A stretch of DNA of 52,320 bases, taken from contig JAHDWJ010000036.1 of assembly GCA_023384415.1 (NCBI GenBank), positions 1 to 52,320 of the forward strand, written 5' to 3'. Origin of the DNA: Anaerolineae bacterium. GTDB lineage: Bacteria; Chloroflexota; Anaerolineae; Promineifilales; Promineifilaceae. Positions 24,063 through 32,978 of the stretch are shown here, piece after piece. A program made the translations under genes and the position numbers. The notes under the pieces were generated by a model that was not told the DNA's origin, ran no database searches, and saw nothing but the letters and a program-made list of their open reading frames with translations. The stretch's first letter is position 1, and every line of letters starts with the position of its first letter.

Positions 24063-26636
24063 ATGTCACGAATCATACGCTCCATTCTTTTATTCGGACT
24101 GTTCCTTATATTGCTGCTGTCCCCTCTGGTTGTTCGCTATTTAGGTCATTATCGGCTTTTTAGCCGGGAAGCGCGGCCACCTGTACCTGTTTACAATCCC
24201 GGTGAAGCCGTCAGTGTTGTCCCCACCCCTGTTTCCCGTTTGTTTACTGATGAACCAGAAGTGACAAGCTCAGGTTATGTGCTTTTGGATATGGCTCATG
24301 GGAACTATATGGACGAAACCGATATTACCTACCTGGACAGCCGGCTCTCACTGCGAGGACATCAATTTGCCCGGTTCACCGGGGGGGATTTGGCCACGGC
24401 CCTGCGCCGGGTTAATGCTTTTGTGGTCATTGCTCCCTTAAATCGGTTCACTAATGCTGAAATAGCCGCAGTGCGTGATTTTGTGGATCGTGGCGGCCGC
24501 GTTCTGATGGTAGGTGATCCCACTCGCTTCAATGTCATCTTCTCCGACGATTTCTTCTCTTTCTCCTACACTATCGAAAATGATGATATTGCTCTAAACA
24601 GTCTGGCTAATGAATTTGATATTATTTTCACTGGTGATTATCTCTATAACACCGTCAACAATGAAGGAAACTTCCGCAACATTATCATCGAAGGCAGCGG
24701 CATTAGTGAACATGCCCTGACAGCCGGGTTGAGGCAGATAGCCTTTTATGGTTCCCACTCCCTCATGGTGGGCAATGGCGGCCGCGCCCTACTGACAGGC
24801 GATCGCAATACCTGGTCCTCGGCCACCGACCGACCTGTCAGCCCGGCCCTGGCCGTCCTTAATCAAAATGGCCGTGTATTAGCTGTTGGCGACGTTGACT
24901 TTCTGGCGGCTCCTTACTACACCAGTTTAGACAACAGCGAATTTGTTGCCCGTATTGCCGACTTTCTCGTTGGTTCAAGCGAACGCCGCTTCGTTCTGCG
25001 AGATTTCCCCTTCTTCTACAGCCCTAACGTCAACCTTATTTATGCTGGCTCTCCAGACTTGGGGCCATCGGCATTTGATGACATTATTGCTTTGCAGCAG
25101 GCATTTCGGAATGTCAATATTCGGCTGAACCTCGCGGCCGCGCCCGCTGCTAACCATGACATCCTCTACCTGGGTCTCTACAACCAGGCCAGTGAGCTAG
25201 AAGATTTTCTTAAGCAAGCAGGCATCACCCTGGTGATTGATCCTCCCATCACTACTGATGATGAAGATAAGGAAGATGACTCTACCGGTACTCCAACCCC
25301 CACCCCTACATCAGACAACGGTGACGACACCAAAAAAGAGAAAGATGTCCGACAAATTCAATCCAGTTTGGGCAATATTCAGATGTCTGGTACCTCTTTA
25401 ATTCTATTGGATGAAAGTCAGGGGCAGCGCCGGGTCATCGTATTAGCGGCTAGCAAAGCAGGCTTAGAAAGCACCGTAAACCGCCTCATCAACATGATGC
25501 CCCTGAATGCCAGCTATACTCTGGCCGATTGTTTGGTACAAGATACCCTGGCCTTATGCCCATCTGGTGTCAACAATGAAGAAGTAGAAGCTGAATTAGA
25601 TACGGGAGGTGCCCCTGAACCCTCAGCCACCCCAGTTCCTGGTACCGGGACAACCCCAGCCCCAGATACAGGTACTGAGGATGAACTAGGCGCCATTCGG
25701 CAAGGTACTATTAGCCTGGGACAGACAGTCAACGGCACCCTGGAACCTGATGAACTCCATTCCTGGGTTTTTAACGGTGGGCCAGCTGTCATTGACATCA
25801 CCGTTCAAGGGTCCAATTTAGATGCGGTATTAGAACTATATGATAGCAACTTTGAGCTGCTTGAGTACCGCGACAGCACCTTTAGCAATCAGGCAGAAAC
25901 TATCCGCGCTGTCAACATTCCTGATGGCGACAACTATTACATCGTTGTCTATGATTATTTTGGTGACCCCTCTGATTACACCCTCACCGTTACCACATCG
26001 GAAGCCGGTTCAGGGGACGCCTCAATTTTCATTTTTGTAGACGATGATGGTACCCCGGCAGCAGGTGGCATTCGCAGTGGTGAAGCTATTGCTGCTGTTC
26101 TCGCTGCCCAATACGAGACAACTATCTGGACCACATCTATAGATGGTCCTTTGAGTGAAAACACACTTGCCGGGTACAACGTCATCATTTGGGATTCTGG
26201 AGATTATCGCACTTCCAACGAGGTTTTTGACCCAGATATGTTAATCATCTTTGGTCATGTCTTCGATGCGGGTGCCGCCTTAATCATTTTTGGTGCCACC
26301 CCGGCTTTGCTTGATTTTGATGGCGGGGATTTAGTCGCCTTGTCTGATATTGAGGCTACGGAAGATGAGCCGATCCTCATGGATGGGATTGCTATCGGTG
26401 ATGTGTATGCGTTAGATCGGACTTATCAGGTCGTTAACGTATTGCTCGAAGATATTGATCCTGAGAATGATCTGCTATTGTTTTCTGGTGGGCCGAACAG
26501 CCCGGCGGTAACGTTTGCCGGAGCTGCTTCACAAGCGGAAATTTCTATTTTTTTTCTGCTATCCCCTTATGTAGCTTTGCCAACCACTTTACAGCAAATC
26601 CTGCTGCCTAATATCCTGGCCTGGATGGGGTTTTGA
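24063..26636 (+). CDS. Large exported protein with DUF4350-like and PPC domains
   Basis: An 857-residue protein with an N-terminal membrane anchor (residues about 5-28) and the rest outside. The front half resembles DUF4350/GATase-like domains (YVLLDMAHGNYMDETDI, AAVRDFVDRGGRVLMVGDP, GRVLAVGDVDFLAAPYY). A TPTPTPTS linker lies near residue 420. Residues about 550-650 form a PPC beta domain (GQTVNGTLEPDELHSWVF, VLELYDSNFELL). A second DUF4350-like repeat follows (YNVIIWDSGDYRTSNEVF, GAALIIFGATP). The function is unknown; binding of wall or extracellular polymers is plausible. GGAGA precedes the ATG. The stop overlaps the start of the response regulator gene by one base, so the two are coupled. 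Confidence 0.7.
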   Translation: MSRIIRSILLFGLFLILLLSPLVVRYLGHYRLFSREARPPVPVYNPGEAVSVVPTPVSRLFTDEPEVTSSGYVLLDMAHGNYMDETDITYLDSRLSLRGHQFARFTGGDLATALRRVNAFVVIAPLNRFTNAEIAAVRDFVDRGGRVLMVGDPTRFNVIFSDDFFSFSYTIENDDIALNSLANEFDIIFTGDYLYNTVNNEGNFRNIIIEGSGISEHALTAGLRQIAFYGSHSLMVGNGGRALLTGDRNTWSSATDRPVSPALAVLNQNGRVLAVGDVDFLAAPYYTSLDNSEFVARIADFLVGSSERRFVLRDFPFFYSPNVNLIYAGSPDLGPSAFDDIIALQQAFRNVNIRLNLAAAPAANHDILYLGLYNQASELEDFLKQAGITLVIDPPITTDDEDKEDDSTGTPTPTPTSDNGDDTKKEKDVRQIQSSLGNIQMSGTSLILLDESQGQRRVIVLAASKAGLESTVNRLINMMPLNASYTLADCLVQDTLALCPSGVNNEEVEAELDTGGAPEPSATPVPGTGTTPAPDTGTEDELGAIRQGTISLGQTVNGTLEPDELHSWVFNGGPAVIDITVQGSNLDAVLELYDSNFELLEYRDSTFSNQAETIRAVNIPDGDNYYIVVYDYFGDPSDYTLTVTTSEAGSGDASIFIFVDDDGTPAAGGIRSGEAIAAVLAAQYETTIWTTSIDGPLSENTLAGYNVIIWDSGDYRTSNEVFDPDMLIIFGHVFDAGAALIIFGATPALLDFDGGDLVALSDIEATEDEPILMDGIAIGDVYALDRTYQVVNVLLEDIDPENDLLLFSGGPNSPAVTFAGAASQAEISIFFLLSPYVALPTTLQQILLPNILAWMGF

Positions 26637-27325
26637 TGCAGACAACCATTTTGATCGTTGATGATGACATCCCCCTGACGCGAACGTTAGAAGCACTCCT
26701 TTCCCGGCATAACTACAAACCAGTGGTAGCCCATACGGCCGAAGATGGAGTTCAGTTGGCTTTTACCGCCAACCCACAGATCATCCTCCTGGATGTAATG
26801 ATTCCCACGATGGGGGGATGGGAAGCGTGTCGCCAGATTCGAGAAAAATCGGACACGCCTATCCTCTTTCTCACGGCCTTGGGGGGCACATCTGATGTTG
26901 TACAGGGATTAGAGCTGGGGGCTGATGATTACCTGGTCAAGCCATTCATCGCGGATGAGTTTCTGGCCCGTATTAAAGCCAGTTTGCGCCGTTCACTCCT
27001 TACCCCGCTGCCCACTCAGACCCTTTCGTTTCATAATGGGGCCTTACTGATTGATCTGGCTGCCCGGCAGGTCATGGTAGATAATCAGGAAATAGAACTG
27101 ACCCCGCGTGAATTTGATTTGTTGATTGTCTTAACTCGCAATGTGAATCGGGTTATCCCCGCTGTTGAGTTAATGGCCACGGCCTGGGGCACAAATTATG
27201 GAGATTCAGCCGAAAATTTGAAACCGTATATCCATTATTTACGGCGCAAAATTGAAAGAAATCCGGCTGAACCTGCGTGGATTAAAACTGTTCGTGGGGT
27301 AGGGTATCGTTTTGTAGATGCCTAA
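26636..27325 (+). CDS. OmpR/PhoB-family response regulator
   Basis: A 229-residue two-component regulator. The receiver domain has the acidic pair DDD near residue 10, phospho-acceptor Asp53 in IILLDVMIP, Thr in FLTAL and Lys in LVKPF. The winged-helix DNA-binding domain spans about residues 130-228 (ELTPREFDLLIVLTRN, TVRGVGYRF). The ATG overlaps the preceding stop (TGATG). No sensor kinase is encoded next to it. A triple 11-bp-spaced TTGTCA site of the type bound by this family lies 1.7 kb downstream before lgt. Confidence 0.93.
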   Translation: MQTTILIVDDDIPLTRTLEALLSRHNYKPVVAHTAEDGVQLAFTANPQIILLDVMIPTMGGWEACRQIREKSDTPILFLTALGGTSDVVQGLELGADDYLVKPFIADEFLARIKASLRRSLLTPLPTQTLSFHNGALLIDLAARQVMVDNQEIELTPREFDLLIVLTRNVNRVIPAVELMATAWGTNYGDSAENLKPYIHYLRRKIERNPAEPAWIKTVRGVGYRFVDA

Positions 27326-27427
27326 GTGAACCCTTTAATCCTGCAACGCTGTTTCCAAATTTGGGTTTGAGAATGTGACAGTTTGGGCTACAATACAGGC
27401 CAACTTTTTGCTGATACGACTTGTTGC

Positions 27428-28993
27428 ATGCCTCAACCTGACATTATTTTTCTGGTCTTAGACACCCAACGGGCAGATCGTCTGGGGTGTTATGGCCACA
27501 ACCGACCTGTTTCACCTCACCTTGACCGCTTCGCTAACGAAGCGGTTCTTTTTGCCCAAGGTATTTCCCCAGCTCAGTGGACTATCCCCGCACATGCCTC
27601 GATGTTTACGGGGCTGTATCCTACCGCTCACCAGGTGACCCAATCTCACCAGTCCCTTGGCCCGGAGCGGCCGCACCTGGCTGAACTGCTCCGTTCGGCA
27701 GGTTACGAGACGGTGGCTTTTTGCAATAACCCGCTGGTAGGAGTGCTGAACAATGGGTTTAAGCGGGGCTTTACCACCTTTTACAACTATGGCGGGGCTT
27801 TTCCCAGCACTCCAGCCCACTCTTCCAGTTTACCCTGGCCTCTAAGCCGGATCGCGGCCGCCTACACCCAATTCTTACGCCGCATCTCCTACCCCATCCA
27901 AAACTTCTTTGCCCGCTCCGAACTGGCCTTCATCCTCTCCATCAACGCCTGGATGACCCCTCTCTGGTCAAGACTGGCTAACTTCAAGGGGCAAAATGAA
28001 CGCTCCGTCAATGATGTTATCCATTTCCTTAACCAGCGGGAGCAAAAAAAGACGGACAAACCCCTTTTCCTTTTCGTTAACTTGATGGAAACCCATCTGC
28101 CGTTTTGGCCGCCCCGCCCAATTGTTGAACAAATCGCCCCTTATCTTAATCAGGATCCCCAGGCCAAAGCCGCGATGCGGGCCTGGAACCGGGAAGCGTA
28201 CCGCTGGCAGGCACCATTGGCTAAACCTCTGCCAGAAGTAGACCAACAGGTACTTAATGATTTGTATGATGCCGAGGTGGCTTATCAGGATGCGTATCTG
28301 GGGCAGCTTTTTGCCTATTTGCGGCAGCGGGATAAGCAGGATAATACCTTGACGGTGATTGTGGGAGATCATGGGGATAGCATTGGTGAGCATGGGTATA
28401 TGGGCCATGCTTTTGTGGCTTATCAGGAGTTGTTACATGTCCCCCTGATGCTGCATTGGCCGGCTAAACTCGCCCCAACCCGGCTGGAAACACCGGTGAG
28501 TACCCGCCGGGTATATCATACGATGCTGGACGCGGCCGCAGCCGTGCCTGACCCATTACCTCATCTGGATAGTTCGGAAGTAAAAGGGTTGACGCTGTTG
28601 GAGGCCATTCGCGGCCGCGACCCGGAACAGGCCGCCTATAGTGAAATTTACCCCCCCCTAAACTTTGTCAAAGCTATCGAACGGCGCCAGCCAGAGTTGT
28701 TAGAGCCGTTTGGCTGTTATCAGGTGCGCCGCTCCCTGGTAAAAGATAATTACAAGCTGATTCAGATAGATGACGCGGCCGCTGAACTATATGATTTGCA
28801 CCAGGACCCAACTGAGCAGCATAACTTAATCGCTGACATGCCTGATCTGGCCCGGGCGATGCAAGAGCAGCTAACCCGAGTCTACCGCCAGGCCGCTATC
28901 CAGCGTGAAAGTTTTACCGTTGGCGCGGCCGCCGACAAACAACTAGAAGATCATCTGCTCCAGCGACTGCGGGGGTTAGGTTATTTGGAGTAG
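27428..28993 (+). CDS. Sulfatase-fold (alkaline phosphatase superfamily) enzyme without the formylglycine cysteine
   Basis: A 521-residue metal-dependent hydrolase or transferase. The start is ATG 27428, where the family's IIFLVLDTQRADRLG begins at once. Metal ligands are visible in LDTQRAD and in VIVGDHGDSIGEHG. True sulfatases carry Cys or Ser in CxPSR, matured to formylglycine; here the aligned sequence is WTIPAHASMFTGLYP, with Thr52 at that place. Thr is the nucleophile in EptA- and LtaS-type phosphotransferases, so phosphoryl-group chemistry is as likely as sulfate release. No signal peptide is seen. It follows the response regulator gene. Confidence 0.82.
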   Translation: MPQPDIIFLVLDTQRADRLGCYGHNRPVSPHLDRFANEAVLFAQGISPAQWTIPAHASMFTGLYPTAHQVTQSHQSLGPERPHLAELLRSAGYETVAFCNNPLVGVLNNGFKRGFTTFYNYGGAFPSTPAHSSSLPWPLSRIAAAYTQFLRRISYPIQNFFARSELAFILSINAWMTPLWSRLANFKGQNERSVNDVIHFLNQREQKKTDKPLFLFVNLMETHLPFWPPRPIVEQIAPYLNQDPQAKAAMRAWNREAYRWQAPLAKPLPEVDQQVLNDLYDAEVAYQDAYLGQLFAYLRQRDKQDNTLTVIVGDHGDSIGEHGYMGHAFVAYQELLHVPLMLHWPAKLAPTRLETPVSTRRVYHTMLDAAAAVPDPLPHLDSSEVKGLTLLEAIRGRDPEQAAYSEIYPPLNFVKAIERRQPELLEPFGCYQVRRSLVKDNYKLIQIDDAAAELYDLHQDPTEQHNLIADMPDLARAMQEQLTRVYRQAAIQRESFTVGAAADKQLEDHLLQRLRGLGYLE

Positions 28994-29003
28994 TTAACCA
29001 GCC

Positions 29004-29059
29004 TTGTCAGCGAATTGTCACCGTTTTGTCAGCATGACCTGCCCCGATTTCGGTATAAT
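29004..29059 (+). promoter_or_regulatory. Triple TTGTCA direct repeat and -10 box before lgt
   Basis: TTGTCA occurs at 29004, 29015 and 29026, each 11 bp after the last, on the same DNA face. TATAAT follows at 29054-29059. Direct repeats with an 11-bp period are the form of PhoB/PhoP operators (TGTCA-type half sites), bound by OmpR-family regulators. The last repeat is 22 bases before the -10 box, too far to be a normal -35, which fits an activator-dependent promoter. Confidence 0.5.
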
Positions 29060-29112
29060 GACCCTTATCGGTCTAAGGAAACCAAAACAAAAGTGAGGAA
29101 GAGAAGCCAATT

Positions 29113-30015
29113 ATGTTTGATTTTCTTAAGATAGACCCGGTAGCCTTCACCATTCCTATCGGTGGGGGACTAGATATTTTCTGGTACGGCATTATTGTCA
29201 CCGTCGGCATTGGCCTGGGTATCTGGTGGGCCGGCCGCGAAATAGAAAAACGTGGCGAAAACCTGGACGATTTGTACAACGGTGCCCTGATTGTCATCAT
29301 TGCTGGCTTCATTTGTGCCCGGCTTTGGTACGTATTCCAAGATGCTGTTCTGGATGGGAATAGCGGTAACTACGGTAATCTATTAGACATCATCAACATT
29401 CGTAATGGTGGCGTGAATATTCTTGGCGGCTTCGTTGGTGCGTTCATCATAGGGTTAATCTGGATTCGCCGTAAAAAATTAAAGCCGTGGCCGTTTATGG
29501 ATGCGGCCGGCCCCGCCCTCCTTATAGCTCAGGCCATTGGCCGTTGGGGCAACCTCATCAACCAGGAACTGTACGGACCACCTACCGGCTCATCTACTTG
29601 GGGATTGCTCATTGATGCCCCCAATCGCATTGCTCCCTATAACAACCTGGCTACCTATCCTCTGGAAACCCGCTTTCACCCCACTTTTTTCTATGAATCT
29701 ATGTGGCTGCTGGCTGGGTTTATCATCTTGACTGTCCTCAGCGGCCGCAAGCGGGATGAGTGGAAACCCGGCACCTTATTTGCTCTGTTTCTCATCTGGT
29801 GGGGGGCCGGACGTACCTGGATTGAATTTTTCCGCCCCGACCAGCCAGGTTTTGAAGGCAGCGCAATCACTTTCTCTATGATTTTTGCCCTGCTCATTGC
29901 GGGTGCTGGTGTGGTTTTACTTTTACACCTGTACGAACGTATCAATTTGCCTGGTATTCGCCGCCGTCGTCGCCGCCAGGATCGCATTCGATCCCGCAGC
30001 CGCACAATTAATTAA
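29113..30015 (+). CDS. lgt: Prolipoprotein diacylglyceryl transferase
   Basis: Transfers a diacylglyceryl group from phosphatidylglycerol to the lipobox cysteine of prolipoproteins at the inner membrane. It has 300 residues and about seven membrane helices. The Lgt signature is IGRWGNLINQELYG, and HPTFFYESMW and RTWIEFFRPD are further family blocks. A basic tail (RRRRRRQDRIRSRSR) ends the protein. A possible substrate, the lipoprotein at 31672-32529, is encoded 1.7 kb downstream. A TATAAT promoter with a PhoB-like repeat lies upstream. Confidence 0.95.
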   Translation: MFDFLKIDPVAFTIPIGGGLDIFWYGIIVTVGIGLGIWWAGREIEKRGENLDDLYNGALIVIIAGFICARLWYVFQDAVLDGNSGNYGNLLDIINIRNGGVNILGGFVGAFIIGLIWIRRKKLKPWPFMDAAGPALLIAQAIGRWGNLINQELYGPPTGSSTWGLLIDAPNRIAPYNNLATYPLETRFHPTFFYESMWLLAGFIILTVLSGRKRDEWKPGTLFALFLIWWGAGRTWIEFFRPDQPGFEGSAITFSMIFALLIAGAGVVLLLHLYERINLPGIRRRRRRQDRIRSRSRTIN

Positions 30016-30086
30016 TTGAGTCAGCCGTAATCAGTTAGCCCTAGAGGGATCGCTCACTGCTCACTGGTTTGGGGGTGGAGTCAAAC

Positions 30087-31595
30087 ATGGAAACCATCAA
30101 TTGGGAAGAGAAATATGGCCGCCTGGCCCTCACCTTTGATGATGTGCTGCTGGAGCCAGGGTATTCAGAAGTGCTACCCGCTGAGGTGGATTTACGAACA
30201 AAGCTAGCAGGGGATATTTATCTCAATATTCCGGTGGTCGCGGCCGCTATGGATACCGTCACCGAAGCCCAGATGGCTATTGCGATGGCCCGCCTGGGAG
30301 GGGTAGGGGTGCTGCATCGCAACATGTCCCCAGAAGCCCAGGTTGAAGAAGCAGATAAGGTCAAACGCTCCGAAGCCGGCATGATTGTTGACCCCATTAC
30401 TTTACCCCCCCACGCTACCCTGGCCGAAGCGGAAACGATGATGAGCCGGTACCGGATTTCCGGCGTTCCCATTACCGATGCCGATGGCAAATTGGTAGGC
30501 ATCCTCACCAACCGAGATACCCGCTTCGTCACTCCAGGGGCACAGCCCATCAGTGAATTTATGACCAGTAAGAACCTGGTCACTGCCGCTGTGGGAACAA
30601 CCCTGGAGCAGGCCAAAGAGATTTTGCACCGTCACCGCATTGAGAAACTGCCTCTGGTAGATGACGAGGGTCGCCTGAAAGGGTTGATCACTGTCAAGGA
30701 TATAATGAAAAAGATAGATTTCCCCCAGGCCGTTACAGACGTGCGCGGCCGCTTGCTCTGTGCGGCAGCCATGGGCGTTGGGGCAGCGGGCTTGAACCGG
30801 TTAGAGCAACTTGTTCGCGCCGAGGTAGATATCGTCGCCATAGATACCGCCCACGGTCATACTGCTTCAGTTCTGGCCACCGTGGCTGAGGCCAGACGGC
30901 GGCATCCCCACCTGGTTATTCTGGCCGGCAATGCGGCCACCGCCGCCGGGGCACGTGACCTCATTCACGCCGGGGCTGATGGGATCAAAGTTGGCATTGG
31001 CGCTGGCTCTATTTGCACCACCCGCATCATCTCCGGGGCTGGGGTGCCCCAGATCACGGCCATCACTGAGTGTGCCAACGAGTGTCATCGGCAAGGGGTA
31101 ACTTGTATTGCCGACGGGGGGATCAAATACAGCGGGGATATTGTCAAAGCCCTGGCCGCCGGGGCCGATGTCGTCATGCTGGGGTCGCTGTTGGCCGGCT
31201 TAGAAGAAAGCCCTGGCGAAATTATTATGTATGAGGGGAAGCGGTACAAAATGTACCGGGGCATGGGCAGCCTGGGAGCCATGCAGGGACACGGGGCCGA
31301 TAGATATAGCACCGCGCAAACGCCGGGGAGTCGGCCTGTTCGCGGCCGCGAACGAGATAAACTGGTTCCTGAAGGGATTGAAGGGCAAGTGCCCTACAAG
31401 GGCAAACTAGATGATGTGATGTACCAGCTAATGGGCGGTTTACGGGCCGGCATGGGTTACGTCGGAGCGGCGAACCTTGCAGAACTCCACACCAAAGCTC
31501 GTTTTAACCGGATTACCAACGCTGGCCTTATTGAAAGCCATCCGCATACGGTTCTAATCACCAAAGAAGCACCCAACTACCAGGTACGCCGCTAA
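30087..31595 (+). CDS. guaB: Inosine-5'-monophosphate dehydrogenase
   Basis: Oxidises IMP to XMP with NAD+, the committed step of GTP synthesis. It has 502 residues from ATG 30087, since the frame upstream of it includes the ribosome site (GGTGGAG). The barrel is split by two CBS domains (about residues 95-210: MIVDPITLPPHATLAEAE, then MTSKNLVTAA). The catalytic Cys is in GIGAGSICTTRI, the flap Arg-Tyr in GADRYST, and the IMP phosphate loop in ADGGIKYSGDI. purB is 1.4 kb downstream, but the genes between them do not form a purine operon. Confidence 0.96.
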   Translation: METINWEEKYGRLALTFDDVLLEPGYSEVLPAEVDLRTKLAGDIYLNIPVVAAAMDTVTEAQMAIAMARLGGVGVLHRNMSPEAQVEEADKVKRSEAGMIVDPITLPPHATLAEAETMMSRYRISGVPITDADGKLVGILTNRDTRFVTPGAQPISEFMTSKNLVTAAVGTTLEQAKEILHRHRIEKLPLVDDEGRLKGLITVKDIMKKIDFPQAVTDVRGRLLCAAAMGVGAAGLNRLEQLVRAEVDIVAIDTAHGHTASVLATVAEARRRHPHLVILAGNAATAAGARDLIHAGADGIKVGIGAGSICTTRIISGAGVPQITAITECANECHRQGVTCIADGGIKYSGDIVKALAAGADVVMLGSLLAGLEESPGEIIMYEGKRYKMYRGMGSLGAMQGHGADRYSTAQTPGSRPVRGRERDKLVPEGIEGQVPYKGKLDDVMYQLMGGLRAGMGYVGAANLAELHTKARFNRITNAGLIESHPHTVLITKEAPNYQVRR

Positions 31596-31671
31596 AAACG
31601 GTTGACCCGGCCTTGTGACCAGAGATATGCGGTACGCTCATATCGAGATCACAACACAAAGGAAGGATGGC

Positions 31672-32529
31672 ATGAGTAGAAAAATAGTTGGTTATCGTAT
31701 GAATCGCTGGTTGACCCTTTGGCTCTTGAGCCTGATTTTATTGTTGGCGGTGGGCTGCAATAGTGGCGTAGATACTGAAGAGGCTGTTGCCGAAACAGTA
31801 GCCGCCATTGCCCAATTGACCCAAGAGGCGGTGCCTACCAATACCCCTGTGCCCACCAATACGCCAGAACCAACGGCTACGGCAACTCCTACGGAGACAC
31901 CGGTGCCCACCGACACCCCAACGCCAACAGAAACACCAACCCCTACCGAAACGGCTACGCCAACGGAGACACCCACCCCTACAAACACGCCTGAGCCGAC
32001 AGAAACACCGACTCCATCCCATACCCCAACGCCGGTGAATACCCCAACCCCGGCCAATACCCCTACTCCCTCACCAGCCCCAACCTTGGAAACGGTAACA
32101 CTTTACTATCGTTCTAACCCCAATGAGGTGTTGGGCGTATTTCCTGTTAAGGTTTTTAACGCTGATGAACTGTATAATAATATGGTGCGGATGCGGAACA
32201 GCCTTTATACGATGCGGGATAATTTGAATGGAGCCAAAGATGGGGACGCGGCCGCCTGTAATGCTTATGCCTCAGCTTATGACACTATCAAAGCCTCTGG
32301 GGTCTTTTATGATGAAGATACCATCCCGGGTGATTGGGCCGAAATAGATTTTTACTATTTCATCTCTTTCATCTACTCCCTGGATCGGACGCGCCCGGCC
32401 TACCTTTCTTGCCGCAATGCCGGGCAGGTAGATCAATTTAATTATGGTTTAGCCCTGACAGCGATTAACGATACTCTCCAACTGCTAGAGCCAACGGTGA
32501 CCGCGGCCGCACGAAAGTTAGGGCGTTAA
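31672..32529 (+). CDS. Lipoprotein with Thr/Pro-rich linker and unknown C-terminal domain
   Basis: A 285-residue lipoprotein. The start is ATG 31672 after GGAAGG; a signal peptide then ends in the lipobox LLLAVGC with Cys29. Residues about 52-140 are a spacer of repeated TPTPTE/TNTP units that would hold the tail away from the membrane. The C-terminal 145 residues (from TLYYRSNPNEVLGVFPVKV) are helical and match no family that I know. Such linkers are common in Chloroflexota lipoproteins. lgt, needed for its maturation, is two genes upstream. Confidence 0.8.
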   Translation: MSRKIVGYRMNRWLTLWLLSLILLLAVGCNSGVDTEEAVAETVAAIAQLTQEAVPTNTPVPTNTPEPTATATPTETPVPTDTPTPTETPTPTETATPTETPTPTNTPEPTETPTPSHTPTPVNTPTPANTPTPSPAPTLETVTLYYRSNPNEVLGVFPVKVFNADELYNNMVRMRNSLYTMRDNLNGAKDGDAAACNAYASAYDTIKASGVFYDEDTIPGDWAEIDFYYFISFIYSLDRTRPAYLSCRNAGQVDQFNYGLALTAINDTLQLLEPTVTAAARKLGR

Positions 32530-32577
32530 GAAGTTACAATCGTACAAGTCAATTTCTTGTACAGAAAACAAGAACTG

Positions 32578-32643
32578 ATCCACAGATGACACAGATTTTC
32601 ACCGATAAAAACAAATTTGTGTTCATCTGTGACATCTGTGGAT
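32578..32643. repeat. Dispersed palindrome, CACAGATGACACAG type
   Basis: ATCCACAGATG (32578-32588) and CATCTGTGGAT (32633-32643) are perfect arms, with further partial pairing of ACACAGATTT and AAATTTGTGT inside. It lies after the lipoprotein gene and has no T-run. Confidence 0.75.
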
Positions 32644-32650
32644 AAATCTT

Positions 32651-32671
32651 TTCTGGCTTGCCCAGGTTAGG
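32651..32671. repeat. 21-bp exact repeat, copy 2
   Basis: Identical to 8185-8205 and again placed just after a dispersed palindrome. The rest of the spacer up to 32791 shows nothing else that I recognise. Confidence 0.65.
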
Positions 32672-32791
32672 ATTTTGTCGGGGACGATCTGAAACGTGTT
32701 ACGTGAACCCTCTCTAGTCACGTATCACGCCTCACGATCCATCAACTCCGTGAATTCATATTTCTATATCTTGTTGAAAGGAACAAGGAGC

Positions 32792-32971
32792 ATGAACAGT
32801 AAGATAAATCTCACAACCGACCAACAAATCAAAAACAATGAGATTTTAGCCCACATTGAGGCTGAAAAAGCCCGTCTTTTAGAAGAGACACGGGCTTTAC
32901 AACAGCAGTGGCGCCAGGAAGAGCGACGTAAACGCGCTTTAGAGCGCCAACAGAAAAAGCGGCAAGTCTGA
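32792..32971 (+). CDS. Small basic coiled-coil protein
   Basis: A 59-residue protein beginning MNSKINLTTDQQIKNNEIL after an AAGGAG site. The second half is a continuous charged helix (EAEKARLLEETRALQQQW, then EERRKRALERQQKKRQV) with heptad character and a very basic end. No family is recognised. It ends seven bases before the purB start codon, so the two are probably co-transcribed; RNA or ribosome binding would fit the charge, but this is a guess. Confidence 0.6.
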   Translation: MNSKINLTTDQQIKNNEILAHIEAEKARLLEETRALQQQWRQEERRKRALERQQKKRQV

Positions 32972-32978
32972 TTTTATT

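Noticed and set aside
31692..32057. Gly/Val-repeat protein on the minus strand
   Set aside because: It is the mirror of the Thr/Pro codons of the lipoprotein linker.
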